64,000 nt of DNA from a bacterium ADurb.Bin236 (GTDB taxonomy: Bacteria > UBP15 > UBA6099): NCBI GenBank assembly GCA_002069885.1, contig MWCD01000003.1, positions 89,920 through 153,919 of the forward strand. The letters run 5' to 3'. Positions 43,282 to 51,820 of this stretch are shown here, in pieces. The position numbers and the translations under genes are program-made. Each line of letters starts with the position of its first letter. Positions within the stretch are counted from its first letter, which is position 1. The notes under the pieces were generated by a model, which saw only the letters and a program-made list of their open reading frames with translations, ran no database searches and was not told the origin of the DNA.

Positions 43282-44130
43282 TCAGGCCTTTGAGCGCGCT
43301 CCTGCCGAATACGGGCCGCAGACGCGCAACGGAGACTCCGCGCGTTCCCGCAGCAATTTCACGTCCTCGATGTACGGCCATCTGCTTCGCTGGTCGGAGA
43401 CGCGCCACATCTCAAGAGTCGCCCTCAACACCGTCTCTTCCTCGCCCGCAGACGCGATGATGTCTCCCGACGGGCCGCAGACGATTGAGCCTCCGGTGAC
43501 CGCCCTGCCGTCCAAGTAGCGCGCTCCCATATTGTTGACGAACGCGGCGAACACCACGTTCTCAGCCGCGCGCGCGGCGGCCAGCCCCCGCCAAAGCTCC
43601 AGCCTCTGTCCGGGGATGTTCCCCGGGTTGAACACAGCTTCCGCTCCTGCGAGCGCCATCTCCCTGACTATCTCCGGATACATCATGTCCACGCACACCG
43701 CGACGCCGCACCTGACGCCGGAGACATCGAACAGCGCCAGCCCGTCCCCGCCCTCGCAGAACTTCCTCTCTCCTATAGCGCCCGAAGGAAATATCTTCTT
43801 CTGCGCGCAGAGCGTCCGGCCATCCGGACCGACAACGTGGCAGATATCCTCCACCCTTCCGCCGGAATTCACGAACAGCCCGCCAGTCAGGACGTGGAAC
43901 CCCTTCTCGGCCGCTATCTCGCCTATGTCCGCCAGCAAAGCGTAAACCTCCGCCTCTTCCAGAATCGCGGCGCCGATCCACACTTCTGAAAAACACGCGA
44001 TGTCCGCGCCCTCTATCGAGCGAAGCGCTTCAAGCGCCCTGTCCTTGTTTGAATCTATGCGGTGAAGTTCGCGCCGGAACTGTATCAGCGCCACATCAAG
44101 TTTTCTGTCGTCTTTCGGCTCGCAAACCAT
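43282..44130 (-). CDS. Carbon-nitrogen hydrolase (nitrilase superfamily)
   Basis: 282 residues. The Glu-Lys-Cys triad is visible: Glu in CFSEVWIG, Lys in QKKIFPSG and Cys in VAVCVDMMYPE. It hydrolyses a linear amide or carbamoyl bond; the substrate is unknown. The open frame continues upstream to 44727 but that part overlaps murB on the other strand and lies beyond a clear promoter, so ATG 44130 is the start. A TATAAT box ends 7 nt before it, giving a leaderless mRNA. It is divergent from murB. Confidence 0.88.
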   Translation of the reverse strand: MVCEPKDDRKLDVALIQFRRELHRIDSNKDRALEALRSIEGADIACFSEVWIGAAILEEAEVYALLADIGEIAAEKGFHVLTGGLFVNSGGRVEDICHVVGPDGRTLCAQKKIFPSGAIGERKFCEGGDGLALFDVSGVRCGVAVCVDMMYPEIVREMALAGAEAVFNPGNIPGQRLELWRGLAAARAAENVVFAAFVNNMGARYLDGRAVTGGSIVCGPSGDIIASAGEEETVLRATLEMWRVSDQRSRWPYIEDVKLLRERAESPLRVCGPYSAGARSKA

Positions 44131-44137
44131 AAAGCAG

Positions 44138-44166
44138 ATTATATGGAAGGCAAGGCGACATATCAA
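44138..44166 (-). promoter_or_regulatory. Strong leaderless promoter for the nitrilase gene
   Basis: Minus strand: TTGATA, 17-bp spacer, TATAAT, then 7 nt to the ATG at 44130. It decides the start codon. Confidence 0.72.
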
Positions 44167-44197
44167 CGCGAGAGCGCGCCCTTTTTTCTCGAAGAGT

Positions 44198-44226
44198 TTT
44201 AAATGCGCCGCAAGCGCGGCTACAAT
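44198..44226 (+). promoter_or_regulatory. Leaderless promoter for murB
   Basis: TTTAAA (44198-44203), 17-bp spacer, TACAAT (44221-44226), then 7 nt to the ATG at 44234. The sequence TTGCGTTATGA spanning the start is identical to that at the type IIG gene start (2097). Confidence 0.6.
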
Positions 44227-44233
44227 TTGCGTT

Positions 44234-45139
44234 ATGAGCTGGGTGGAAGAACTGAAAAATATAGCGCGCGGGCAAGTCTTGGAAAAAGAGCCTATGTCGC
44301 GACGAACCACGTTCCGCGTCGGCGGGCCATGCGAAGCCTTCTTCTCTCCCGAAGGCGCGGACGACTTGGCCGTCGCCCTGAAGTTCCTGCGCGCCGAAGG
44401 CATCCGGCACATCGTCATCGGGCAAGGCTCGAACGCGCTTTTTCCCGACGAGGGATATGACGGATGCGTGGCGGGCGTCGGAAGCGGAATGTCAAAAGTG
44501 AAGTACGACGCGGCGAAACATGAAGCGGAAGCCGAAGCGGGAGCGGCCCTGAACGAGCTTGCGCTGGAAACAGCCGCGCGGGGCATGGCCGGGCTTGAGT
44601 CCCTCGCCGGAATCCCCGGCTCTGTCGGCGGCGCGGTGTTCATGAACGCGGGCGCTTTCGGCGCTTGGATATCCGGCCCGCTCTCCTCCGTGGATTTCAT
44701 CTCCGCAGACGGCGAGCGGGCGCGCATCGGCGCGGATATGTTGCGTTTCGGTTACCGCCACAGCTCTTTTCAGGACAACCCCGGATGCGCAATCGTCTCC
44801 GCGAGGTTCGCTTTCGCTCCCGGCGACCCCGCCGCCCTGCAAGCCCGCGCGGCGGAAATACTTGAGTTGCGGCGCGGCAAACAACCTCTCGACATGGGTT
44901 CAGCCGGCAGCTTCTTCAGAAACGCCGAAGACGGCGGCCCCGCAGGAAGGCTCATTGACGAGGCCGGGTTGAAAGGCTGCCGCGTCGGCGGCGCTATGGT
45001 GTCCCCCAAACACGCTAACTTCATCGTCAACGCCGGAGGAGCCACCCGCGCGGACATACTCGCCCTTGCAGATATCGTTTCCTCCCGCGTCCGCGAACTC
45101 TTCGGCGTAGTCCTCATCCCCGAAGTTAGAATTATCTGA
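44234..45139 (+). CDS. murB: UDP-N-acetylenolpyruvoylglucosamine reductase
   Basis: 301 residues. FAD-binding segments TTFRVGGPCEAFF, IGQGSNALF and LAGIPGSVGGAVFMNAGAFG. Catalytic residues are visible: Arg in YRHSSF, Ser in AGSFFRN and Glu in LIPEVRII. It completes UDP-MurNAc synthesis for peptidoglycan. It is of the shorter type lacking the E. coli insertion. It is divergent from the nitrilase gene and not linked to other mur genes here. Confidence 0.94.
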   Translation: MSWVEELKNIARGQVLEKEPMSRRTTFRVGGPCEAFFSPEGADDLAVALKFLRAEGIRHIVIGQGSNALFPDEGYDGCVAGVGSGMSKVKYDAAKHEAEAEAGAALNELALETAARGMAGLESLAGIPGSVGGAVFMNAGAFGAWISGPLSSVDFISADGERARIGADMLRFGYRHSSFQDNPGCAIVSARFAFAPGDPAALQARAAEILELRRGKQPLDMGSAGSFFRNAEDGGPAGRLIDEAGLKGCRVGGAMVSPKHANFIVNAGGATRADILALADIVSSRVRELFGVVLIPEVRII

Positions 45140-45276
45140 CTCCCCTCCGCGTTCGCCGCATCGCGAACCCGGAGATCTCGTTTCCCAACCCGGCAAATAG
45201 TCTCCGGGTTTAATATTTTTCACTTTTCCTATAAAATTAAATTCCATTTATAGTGTTCTGCGCTAGGGAGGCGCGT

Positions 45277-46257
45277 ATGTCGGAACTGTGCATGATAACG
45301 GGCGGAAGCGGAATGCTGGGACGCGAGCTGGCCTTTCGGCTGGCGTCGCTCGGCAGACCCGTCCGCATCTTCGATATCGCTGAGCCTCGCCTCCTTCCCG
45401 ACGGCGCGGAGTTCGTTAAAGGCGACTTGCGCAACCCTGCCGACACCGATCCGGCTTGCGTAGGCGTCAGCGTGATTTACCATCTCGCCGCTCTCGACGC
45501 TTCCTCTTCAGGCGACGACATCCGCTCCGTGAACATCGAAGGGACCGCGTGCCTGCTGGAAAGCGCCGCCATCTCCGGCGTCCGCAAAATCGTGTTCGCC
45601 TCATCCTCGGACGTCTATGGCTCGCCCCCTGCCCAATCTCCCTGCCACGAAGAATCTCCTCTCGTGTCAACCGGCCCTTTCTCCATGTCCAAAATCGCTG
45701 GAGAAGAGCTTTGCCTTTCGATGGCCGCTTCATCCGACATTAAAGCGTCCGTTATAAGGATGCCGATTGTCATCGGCCCCGGACTTAAAGACCAGCACAT
45801 CATGCGGTGGATAGTCAACAGGGCGGTCGAGCACAAGCCGGTCTTCCTCGGCGCCGGGGGCCGCGCTATCCGCCACTATGTCGATTCCGGCGACTGCGCG
45901 GACGCTCTCATCGCCGCCTCCGACAACGATGTCTCAGCCGGACACTGCTTCAACGTCGGTTACGACAGGCCCCACACGGACGAAGAGTTCGCCCGCGCCG
46001 TGATACGCGCCGCTAAATCTTTCTCCATCATCGTGCCCGCCCCCCGCGCCATCTCCGACGCCGTTCTTCAAATCGCTCGCGCCACCGGCGAAGACCCCGT
46101 TCCCCCTGACTACAGGGACGGCGTTTTCGGCGACTCTTGGCTCGCCACGGACAAAGCCCGCGCGCTGCTCGGCTGGCGGCCCCAGAAACGCCTCCCGGTC
46201 TCTCTTCACGACTTCATGCGCTGGCACAAACGCAACCTTCTGAAAAACATCGGCTGA
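45277..46257 (+). CDS. Extended-SDR epimerase/dehydratase-like protein with Phe at the catalytic Tyr
   Basis: 326 residues. Rossmann motif TGGSGMLG, then VIYHLAAL and FASSSDVYGS, as in the NAD-dependent epimerase / 3-beta-HSD family. The YxxxK site reads FSMSK (within STGPFSMSKIAGEE): the Lys is kept but Tyr is Phe. The start at 45277 follows GGGAGG by 5 nt. The substrate is probably a nucleotide sugar or sterol-like alcohol, but loss of the Tyr makes ordinary catalysis doubtful. It is 137 bp after murB. Confidence 0.82.
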   Translation: MSELCMITGGSGMLGRELAFRLASLGRPVRIFDIAEPRLLPDGAEFVKGDLRNPADTDPACVGVSVIYHLAALDASSSGDDIRSVNIEGTACLLESAAISGVRKIVFASSSDVYGSPPAQSPCHEESPLVSTGPFSMSKIAGEELCLSMAASSDIKASVIRMPIVIGPGLKDQHIMRWIVNRAVEHKPVFLGAGGRAIRHYVDSGDCADALIAASDNDVSAGHCFNVGYDRPHTDEEFARAVIRAAKSFSIIVPAPRAISDAVLQIARATGEDPVPPDYRDGVFGDSWLATDKARALLGWRPQKRLPVSLHDFMRWHKRNLLKNIG

Positions 46258-46334
46258 TTATCCCGAATTCGCCCGTCTCTTTTTTGCGCTATCGTTGCGC
46301 TTCGGCTATTCTTTTCTCTTGTGCGCGATATGTT

Positions 46335-46452
46335 TATACGTAATATTCAATAAAACTTCCCATTAGCCACTTAATAAAACAGCATCATGCACAAAGGAAA
46401 ATGCTTTGTGCATGGCACACATTTAAGCGGGTGGAATCATCTATTAATATGT
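46335..46452 (-). repeat. Family B element, copy B2 (118 bp)
   Basis: Reverse complement relative to B1. Inner hairpin ATGCACAAAG / CTTTGTGCAT differs from B1 by a matched pair change (GC to AT), so pairing is kept. It occupies the middle of the 290-bp gap between convergent genes; the adjoining 46453-46516 (GGCCGCCGAAGGCGG) looks like a decayed family A end. Confidence 0.8.
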
Positions 46453-46547
46453 TTAGAAAAAAACGTTTGGGAAAGGAACCACTTTCTAGGGCTTTCCCCG
46501 GCCGCCGAAGGCGGCTCGAAATATTCATTCTTCTTTCATTTGACGCT

Positions 46548-47510
46548 TTATTCTTTTTTGCGGCCATCGACGGATATGAGGCTGAAACGCGCGCAGGAAA
46601 CGCCGATCTCGTCGAGGGCGCGCAGGCGTTTCGATGCTATGTCCATTGCCGTCGCGGAGATGTCGCAGCCTATCCATCTCCTGCCGAGTCTGGCCGCCGC
46701 CGCGCAGGTAGTGCCGCTCCCGCAGAAGAAATCCGCCACCGTGTCGCCTTCTCTGCTTGCGGACTCTATCACGCGGGCGACCAACGCTTCAGGTTTCTGC
46801 GTCGGGTATCCGAGGCGTTCGGGGTCCTTCTGGTGAAGATGCGGTATGTCAACCCAGACATCGGTCGCCGGGACTGGCGCGTCGTCGGCGTATGTGTAGA
46901 CCTTGCCAGCCGAGCGGATGCTTCTGACAACCCGTCCGTCCGGGCCGGCGCTTTTCTTCATGTGGTTCCGATTATCGTCCGTCGCTCCGCATAAACGGCA
47001 TGCGTTTCGAGGCGCGGCGGACGCTCCGGGGTTGAATTTCCATTCCGGCGTTTTCGTGTGCCAGAGTATAACATCATGTTTGCGGGCAAAGAACCTCGTC
47101 GCTCTCCCCCCGCTCTCATAGCTCCACACTATCTCGTTCCTGAAATTGTCCGCGCCGAAGAGTTCGTCCATAAGGCATTTCACATAGTGGGAAGCGTGCC
47201 AGTCTAGGTGGACGAATATTGAGCCTGTGACAGATAGCAACCGTCGGGCAAGCGCAAGCCTCGGTCTCATCGCTTCTAAGTATTCATCCATGCCGCCCGG
47301 CCACGAGTCTCCGTACGACGCCCCGCCTCCTGCCGCCCTCTTCTTCCCGGTGAAAAACGGCGGGTCGATGTATATCAGGTCCAAACATTCATCCGGCATG
47401 TCCGCGAGCGCTTCCATGCAGTCGCCTTCGACCAGCAGGTTTTCCCCTCGCCCGAACGCGGCGGCGGCGCGACTTCTCGCCCGCCCGCAATTGTCGTCTT
47501 CTATATCCAT
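46548..47510 (-). CDS. Beta-class DNA methyltransferase (N4-cytosine or N6-adenine)
   Basis: 320 residues. Motif IV DPPFFTG comes first (about residue 48) and motif I DFFCGSGTT late (about 268), the beta order. TRD is the stretch between (IVWSYESGGRATRFF... to PHLHQKDPERLGYPTQKP). CRLCG near the middle may bind a metal. The frame extends upstream but overlaps the nitronate monooxygenase, so ATG 47510 is chosen. It is the last gene of a minus-strand cluster; no cognate nuclease is visible next to it. Confidence 0.88.
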   Translation of the reverse strand: MDIEDDNCGRARSRAAAAFGRGENLLVEGDCMEALADMPDECLDLIYIDPPFFTGKKRAAGGGASYGDSWPGGMDEYLEAMRPRLALARRLLSVTGSIFVHLDWHASHYVKCLMDELFGADNFRNEIVWSYESGGRATRFFARKHDVILWHTKTPEWKFNPGASAAPRNACRLCGATDDNRNHMKKSAGPDGRVVRSIRSAGKVYTYADDAPVPATDVWVDIPHLHQKDPERLGYPTQKPEALVARVIESASREGDTVADFFCGSGTTCAAAARLGRRWIGCDISATAMDIASKRLRALDEIGVSCARFSLISVDGRKKE

Positions 47511-47538
47511 ATTAACCTGTTTATTGCGGAGCCTTGCC

Positions 47539-48492
47539 TCAGCCCATTTTCTTAAGCGAGCCGACCGCCGCGTCGTATTCCGCGACAAGCCGCCCCACAA
47601 GTTCGGCGACCGTCGGCACGTCCCTGACAAGCCCTGACGACTGGCCCGCCTGAAACGCTCCCTCCTCTATATCGCCTTCCCATGACGCCGCCCGGTTGCG
47701 GTTGAACTCGCTTCCGATAATTTTGAAAAGCTCCTCTTCCGTTGCCCCCTTCTTTTCTGCCTCCTCCATCCGCTTCGCAAATTCGTTTCTTATCACTCGC
47801 AACATGTTCAGCTTCCTGCCTATGATGCACGTGTCGAAGTCCAGCGAGTCGACAATCAGCTTCTTGTAGTTTTCGTGCGCCGGACATTCGGCGGTGGCGA
47901 TGAACCGGGTGCCGAGCTGCGCTCCGTCCGCTCCGAGAGCCATTACTGCGGCGATTCCGCGCCCGTCCGCTATTCCTCCGGCCGCCACGACGGGTATCTT
48001 CACCGCGTCCGCCACCTGCGGCACAAGCGGCAGCGTGGCCGTCTCGAACGGGCTGTTGTGCCCTCCCGCCTCGTACCCCTCGCATATAACCGCGTCAACT
48101 CCCTCCGCCTCCGCCTTTATCGCCCCTTTGACCGACGGCACGACATGGATCAGGATGTTGTCCGGGCGCTTGATTAGCGGGACTATCTTTGCGGGGTTTC
48201 CGGCCGAAGTGATAAAAATTTTCGCCCCTGCTTCCATCGCCGCCGCTCCAACCTGCGCCGCGTCCGGACGCAACATCGGGATGTTCACCGCGAACGGCTT
48301 GGCGGTGGCTTCCTGCGCCTTGCGGATATTTTCAACCGCCTGCTCCACCGTCATCGAACCTGCTCCAATTGTGCCCAGCGCGCCCGCTTCAGACGCCGCC
48401 AACGCCAGCCGCCAGTCGCTCACCCACACCATCCCAGCCTGTATTATCGGATGCTCTATTCCAAGCAGGCCGCACAACCTGTTGTTTTTCAT
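47539..48492 (-). CDS. Nitronate monooxygenase / FabK-like flavoprotein
   Basis: 317 residues. TIM-barrel FMN enzyme: IEHPIIQAGM near the N-terminus, GAGSMTVEQ, FITSAGNPAKI, the catalytic His in CEGYEAGGHN, and GGIADGRGIAAVMALGADGAQLGTRF for the phosphate. It is close to both 2-nitropropane dioxygenase and enoyl-ACP reductase FabK; the two cannot be told apart safely here. The start at 48492 follows GGGGG. It sits between DNA-modification genes with a 71-bp gap from vsr. Confidence 0.87.
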   Translation of the reverse strand: MKNNRLCGLLGIEHPIIQAGMVWVSDWRLALAASEAGALGTIGAGSMTVEQAVENIRKAQEATAKPFAVNIPMLRPDAAQVGAAAMEAGAKIFITSAGNPAKIVPLIKRPDNILIHVVPSVKGAIKAEAEGVDAVICEGYEAGGHNSPFETATLPLVPQVADAVKIPVVAAGGIADGRGIAAVMALGADGAQLGTRFIATAECPAHENYKKLIVDSLDFDTCIIGRKLNMLRVIRNEFAKRMEEAEKKGATEEELFKIIGSEFNRNRAASWEGDIEEGAFQAGQSSGLVRDVPTVAELVGRLVAEYDAAVGSLKKMG

Positions 48493-48563
48493 ATCGCCCC
48501 CCATGTTCGGCGACTGATATTTTTTCGCGCCCGCCGCCCTATATTGCCTAACAACCGCCAACT

Positions 48564-49052
48564 TCATTTTGTTCGCGGCCGGCTCCGCGGCCCTTTCGCT
48601 TTTGAACCTTTCGAGGCTGAAACCGCCCTAGCTTTTCCCGCCTCTGCGGCCCCCTCTTCCAGCGCCTTCTCTACCCTCCGCGCAGTTTTCGCGCTCTCTA
48701 TCTCGTGTTCCCACACCCGCAACGTCTTCCACCCCTGTTCCTTCAATCTCCTGTTTACCAGCCGGTCTCGCTTCTTGTTCTTTTCTATCTTCCCCGTCCA
48801 GTATTCCCTGTTCGACGACGGCACGCGGCAACACGACGGGTGGCCGTGCCAGAAACACCCGTCCACGAACACCGCGATTCTCTCTTTGGGGAACACAAAA
48901 TCCGGTCTCCCTTCCAGCGGATAGTTCCTGCGCCAGCCCGAAAAACCGTTCTTCCTGAACACGGATATCATTTTAAGCTCGGTGGACTTGTTCCCGGAGG
49001 ACTTCACGCGCGACATTATCCATGAGCGTTTCTGCTTCGAAACAGAGTCCAT
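48564..49052 (-). CDS. vsr: Vsr very-short-patch repair endonuclease
   Basis: 162 residues. Motifs NKSTELKMISVFRKNGF, LEGRPDFVFP (Asp), VDGCFWHGHP and QGWKTLRVWEHEI. It has a basic, Ser/Lys/Arg-rich C-terminal tail of about 30 residues not usual for Vsr. It starts 3 bp after the adjacent cytosine methyltransferase, so the two are one transcript. Unlike the island at 28.7-31.6 kb this pair has the host-like GC-rich composition. Confidence 0.94.
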   Translation of the reverse strand: MDSVSKQKRSWIMSRVKSSGNKSTELKMISVFRKNGFSGWRRNYPLEGRPDFVFPKERIAVFVDGCFWHGHPSCCRVPSSNREYWTGKIEKNKKRDRLVNRRLKEQGWKTLRVWEHEIESAKTARRVEKALEEGAAEAGKARAVSASKGSKAKGPRSRPRTK

Positions 49053-49055
49053 GAG

Positions 49056-50018
49056 TCACCTCGCGCCGGGCGCGTCCGATGAGCCGCCGCGCCCCCAGCC
49101 TAGCGCGCCGAACAATCCCCCGGCAACCGCCTCCGCCACATTCACCGGAAGGCTGTTTCCCGCCTGCCTCCGCGTTTGCGAGTCGCTGCACTCTATCTTG
49201 TACCTGTCAGGAAATCCCTGAAGCCGCAGCATCTCCCTCGGCGTGAGCCGCCGCTCGCCATCCACCAGCAAATAGTTATGCGAAGCCCCCGCGCGCAACG
49301 CGCACGAGTATGGATGCGCGCTCACGTTCCCTGATTTGTTCTCGTGCCATATCATCGGTTCGGTCGACTTTCTAGCGACGGACGACAGCCTCTTTTTCCT
49401 GATTCGCTCGGAAGCAAAAAACTTTTCCGGCGGATCCTTCTCAAGCAATTCCGCAAGTGGCGTCATGCGCGCCGCCCCGCTCGGCCATTCCATTTTCCCG
49501 CCGTCCCTCGTCGCCACTATCCATATCCTCTCCCGCTTCTGCGGCAACCCGAAATCCAGCGCGTTGAGCGTCCGCCAGTCCGTCTCGTATCCCAACTCTG
49601 TCAGCGCGCCCAGTATTCGCTCCAGCGTCTTTCCTCCGTTGTGGCCCCTGAGCGTCTTCACGTTTTCAAGTATCAGCGCTTCCGGCCTTTTTTCCGCGAC
49701 TATCCGCGCTATCTCGAAAAACAACGTTCCGCGCGCGTCCTCAAATCCCTCCATCCTTCCGATGATGCTGAACGGCTGACACGGAAAACCCGCCACAAGC
49801 AGTTCGTGGTCGGGCACGCTTTCTGCGGCGACCGCCGCTATGTCCCCAACTGGAACATCGCCAAAATTCGCCGCGTACGCCCGCGCGCAATGCTTGTCTA
49901 TATCGCACGAAAACACGCATCGCGCCTCTAGCCCCCGCCGCGCCGCCGCCGCTTCCACCGCAAGCCGGAATCCTCCGATCCCGCAAAACAAATCTATATA
50001 TCTAATTCTGTTTTTCAT
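49056..50018 (-). CDS. DNA cytosine-5 methyltransferase
   Basis: 320 residues, a compact single-domain enzyme. Motifs: I IDLFCGIGGFRLAVE, IV AGFPCQPFSIIG (catalytic Cys), VI LILENVKTL, VIII QKRERIWIVA, IX-X LTPREMLRLQGFPDRY and QAGNSLPVNVAEAVAGGL. It forms 5mC at an unknown target. ATG 50018 is used; a GTG three codons upstream is possible. Its immediate partner is vsr; no restriction endonuclease is adjacent, so it may be a solitary methyltransferase or the nuclease has been lost. Confidence 0.92.
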   Translation of the reverse strand: MKNRIRYIDLFCGIGGFRLAVEAAAARRGLEARCVFSCDIDKHCARAYAANFGDVPVGDIAAVAAESVPDHELLVAGFPCQPFSIIGRMEGFEDARGTLFFEIARIVAEKRPEALILENVKTLRGHNGGKTLERILGALTELGYETDWRTLNALDFGLPQKRERIWIVATRDGGKMEWPSGAARMTPLAELLEKDPPEKFFASERIRKKRLSSVARKSTEPMIWHENKSGNVSAHPYSCALRAGASHNYLLVDGERRLTPREMLRLQGFPDRYKIECSDSQTRRQAGNSLPVNVAEAVAGGLFGALGWGRGGSSDAPGAR

Positions 50019-50183
50019 AATCGCCACAATTGCATATTATAACGCACCCCCGCCGCGCTCCGGGAGAGAACCTGAGAACTTGACCCCGCTTGCGCTCCCA
50101 AATCCGCGCCTGCGTCGCCCATCCGCGCAAGCCGCCCTTTCTCTTCTTTTCTGCCTCTCCTGTGATAAATCCGTTTTAACGGG

Positions 50184-50189
50184 TATATT
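50184..50189 (+). promoter_or_regulatory. -10 element 6 nt before the anchored-protein start
   Basis: TATATT followed by 6 nt and the ATG at 50196; the -35 is weak (TGTGAT). Another predicted leaderless start. Confidence 0.4.
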
Positions 50190-50195
50190 TCATAC

Positions 50196-50729
50196 ATGAA
50201 ACCACAAACGGAAAAAACAGACGGCGCGGCTGGCAGCCCGCGCGAAAACATAACAATGTCTCGCTTTGTTGCGTCAGCGGTCGTCATTGCCGCTTCCGCG
50301 GCTGTTTTCGCTCTTTGGTTTTTCTTCCTCTCGCCACAAGCCAGAATCAAATCTGAAGTGAAAAAACTCATCTCTTCCATAGAGAAACTTGACACGGCGG
50401 CAACGATGCAATGTTTCTCAGACGACTATTACGACAACTCCGGATTGGACAAAGCGGGCCTTGCCCGGATCGCTGAAATGTCTTTCGATTATTTCGACAA
50501 AATAAAAGTCATTCCTAAGCGGAAGACGACTTTCGCCGACGGCCGCTCAGGCGGCGCCTCAATATCTGGAACCGCCATCGTTTTTACCGGCGATTCCCCC
50601 ATGAAAATCGATTTCGTCTCCGAGCCTGTCCGCTTGGATTTCCGCAAAGAAAAAGACGGCTGGAAAATTATTTCCATTTCCGGCTTCGACAGGGCCGTAA
50701 TTGACGAAATAGAGAGTTATCTGCGCTAG
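50196..50729 (+). CDS. Membrane-anchored protein of unknown function (NTF2-like core)
   Basis: 177 residues. A hydrophilic N-terminus, one TM at about 22-45 (FVASAVVIAASAAVFALWFFFL), then an extracytoplasmic domain. The sequence LISSIEKLDTAATMQCFSDDYYD, followed by beta strands and WKIISISGF, resembles small SnoaL/NTF2-like cone folds. No catalytic residues are evident. ATG 50256 inside the TM region is an alternative that fits worse. No operon partners: it is followed by repeat A4. Confidence 0.65.
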   Translation: MKPQTEKTDGAAGSPRENITMSRFVASAVVIAASAAVFALWFFFLSPQARIKSEVKKLISSIEKLDTAATMQCFSDDYYDNSGLDKAGLARIAEMSFDYFDKIKVIPKRKTTFADGRSGGASISGTAIVFTGDSPMKIDFVSEPVRLDFRKEKDGWKIISISGFDRAVIDEIESYLR

Positions 50730-50755
50730 CCCGCTCGAAAACCCTCCTTTAAAAA

Positions 50756-51027
50756 GCGCCTCCGGCGGCCAAAGAGCAACTTTTGAAAAAGTTTCTCTTT
50801 GGATTCTCTTCAAAACTTTTCAATGCGCGACGGGAAGGGACGCTATCGCGTCCCTTCCCGTCGCTCCTGTGAAATCATTTATAAATAAGATTCCTCTGAT
50901 AATCCTTTCCCAATATCTTTTCACATGATACGCGCCGATGGGAAGAGCGAAGCCTTTCCATCGGCGCTAGCTTGAAAAGTTTTGAAAGGGATTTTAAGGG
51001 AAAACTTTTTCAAAAGTTTTCCCTTAA
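50756..51027 (-). repeat. Family A composite repeat, copy A4 (reverse, complete)
   Basis: Starts GCGCCTCCGGCGGCC, hairpin CCAAAGAG.AACTTTT, central palindrome GCGACGGGAAGGGACGC / GCGTCCCTTCCCGTCGC (50827-50864, 17-bp arms, 4-nt loop), linker ending AATATCTTTTCAC, GCGCC-type stem and final TTAAGGGAAAACTTTT hairpin (50994-51027). It fills the 323-bp gap between two convergent genes and could end transcription from both sides. Confidence 0.85.
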
Positions 51028-51052
51028 CTCCCCTCTCTTATTCCTTCCATTC

Positions 51053-51820
51053 TCATTTCAGCAATGCAAGGCTAGCCGCCATGACAGCCATTCCGGCGAT
51101 AATGCCGAATATCGGCGCGTGTTCAGAATCGTAAGACTTCGCCACCGGAACAATTTCATCGACGGATATAGCGGTCATGATCCCGGCAACGGCGGCGAGC
51201 ATGATGCCGAGCGCGGCGGTCGTTAGCAAAGACATCAGCGCCACTGCCGCGATGAGCGCCCCAAGCGGCTCGAACAACCCGGAATAGAACGACCATAGAA
51301 ACGCCTTGCGGCGGCTGCCCGTCGCCTCGTACACCGGCACGGTTATCGCAAGCCCTTCCGGGATATTGTGTATGGCTACCGCCACCGCTATCGCCGCTCC
51401 CAGATGATAGTCTTCCAGCGCCCCGGCGAACGTCGCCATCCCCTCCGGAAAATTGTGTATCCCGATGCCTATCGCCATCAACAGCCCCGTTCGCTCCAAA
51501 TTCAACTTGTTCTTCATTCTGTCCGGGTGGTCGTGCTGGCCGATGTAGTCGTGCGGAATCAGCAAATCTATGAGGAAATACACGATCATGCCCGCGAAAA
51601 ACGCTATGTAGGCATTCGCGCCGCCCGCTTTCTGCGCGCCCAGCGGCACAAGCTCCATAAACGACACCCACAGCATTACCCCCGCCGACAATCCGAGCGT
51701 GAACGCCATGAATTTCGGCCCCGGCTTTTTCACCGCCAAACCCAGAATCGCCCCTATCACGGTGGCCATGCCCGCAAACGCCGTGAGCGTCAGCGCGGAT
51801 ATAACTCTCTCGTCGAACAT
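51053..51820 (-). CDS. zupT: ZIP family divalent metal transporter (ZupT-like)
   Basis: 255 residues, eight hydrophobic segments. The two ZIP metal-channel motifs HNFPEGMA (TM4) and HNIPEGLA (TM5) are present. It imports zinc and possibly iron or manganese. A TAAAAT box ends 6 nt before the ATG at 51820, predicting a leaderless transcript. It is divergent from the sialidase-like gene and convergent with the membrane-anchored protein. Confidence 0.92.
   Translation of the reverse strand: MFDERVISALTLTAFAGMATVIGAILGLAVKKPGPKFMAFTLGLSAGVMLWVSFMELVPLGAQKAGGANAYIAFFAGMIVYFLIDLLIPHDYIGQHDHPDRMKNKLNLERTGLLMAIGIGIHNFPEGMATFAGALEDYHLGAAIAVAVAIHNIPEGLAITVPVYEATGSRRKAFLWSFYSGLFEPLGALIAAVALMSLLTTAALGIMLAAVAGIMTAISVDEIVPVAKSYDSEHAPIFGIIAGMAVMAASLALLK

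Noticed and set aside
44131..44727. N-terminal extension of the nitrilase-family frame
   Set aside because: The extra 199 codons overlap murB on the other strand and contain Pro/Ser-rich sequence typical of a shadow; a TTGATA-17-TATAAT promoter ends 7 nt before ATG 44130.
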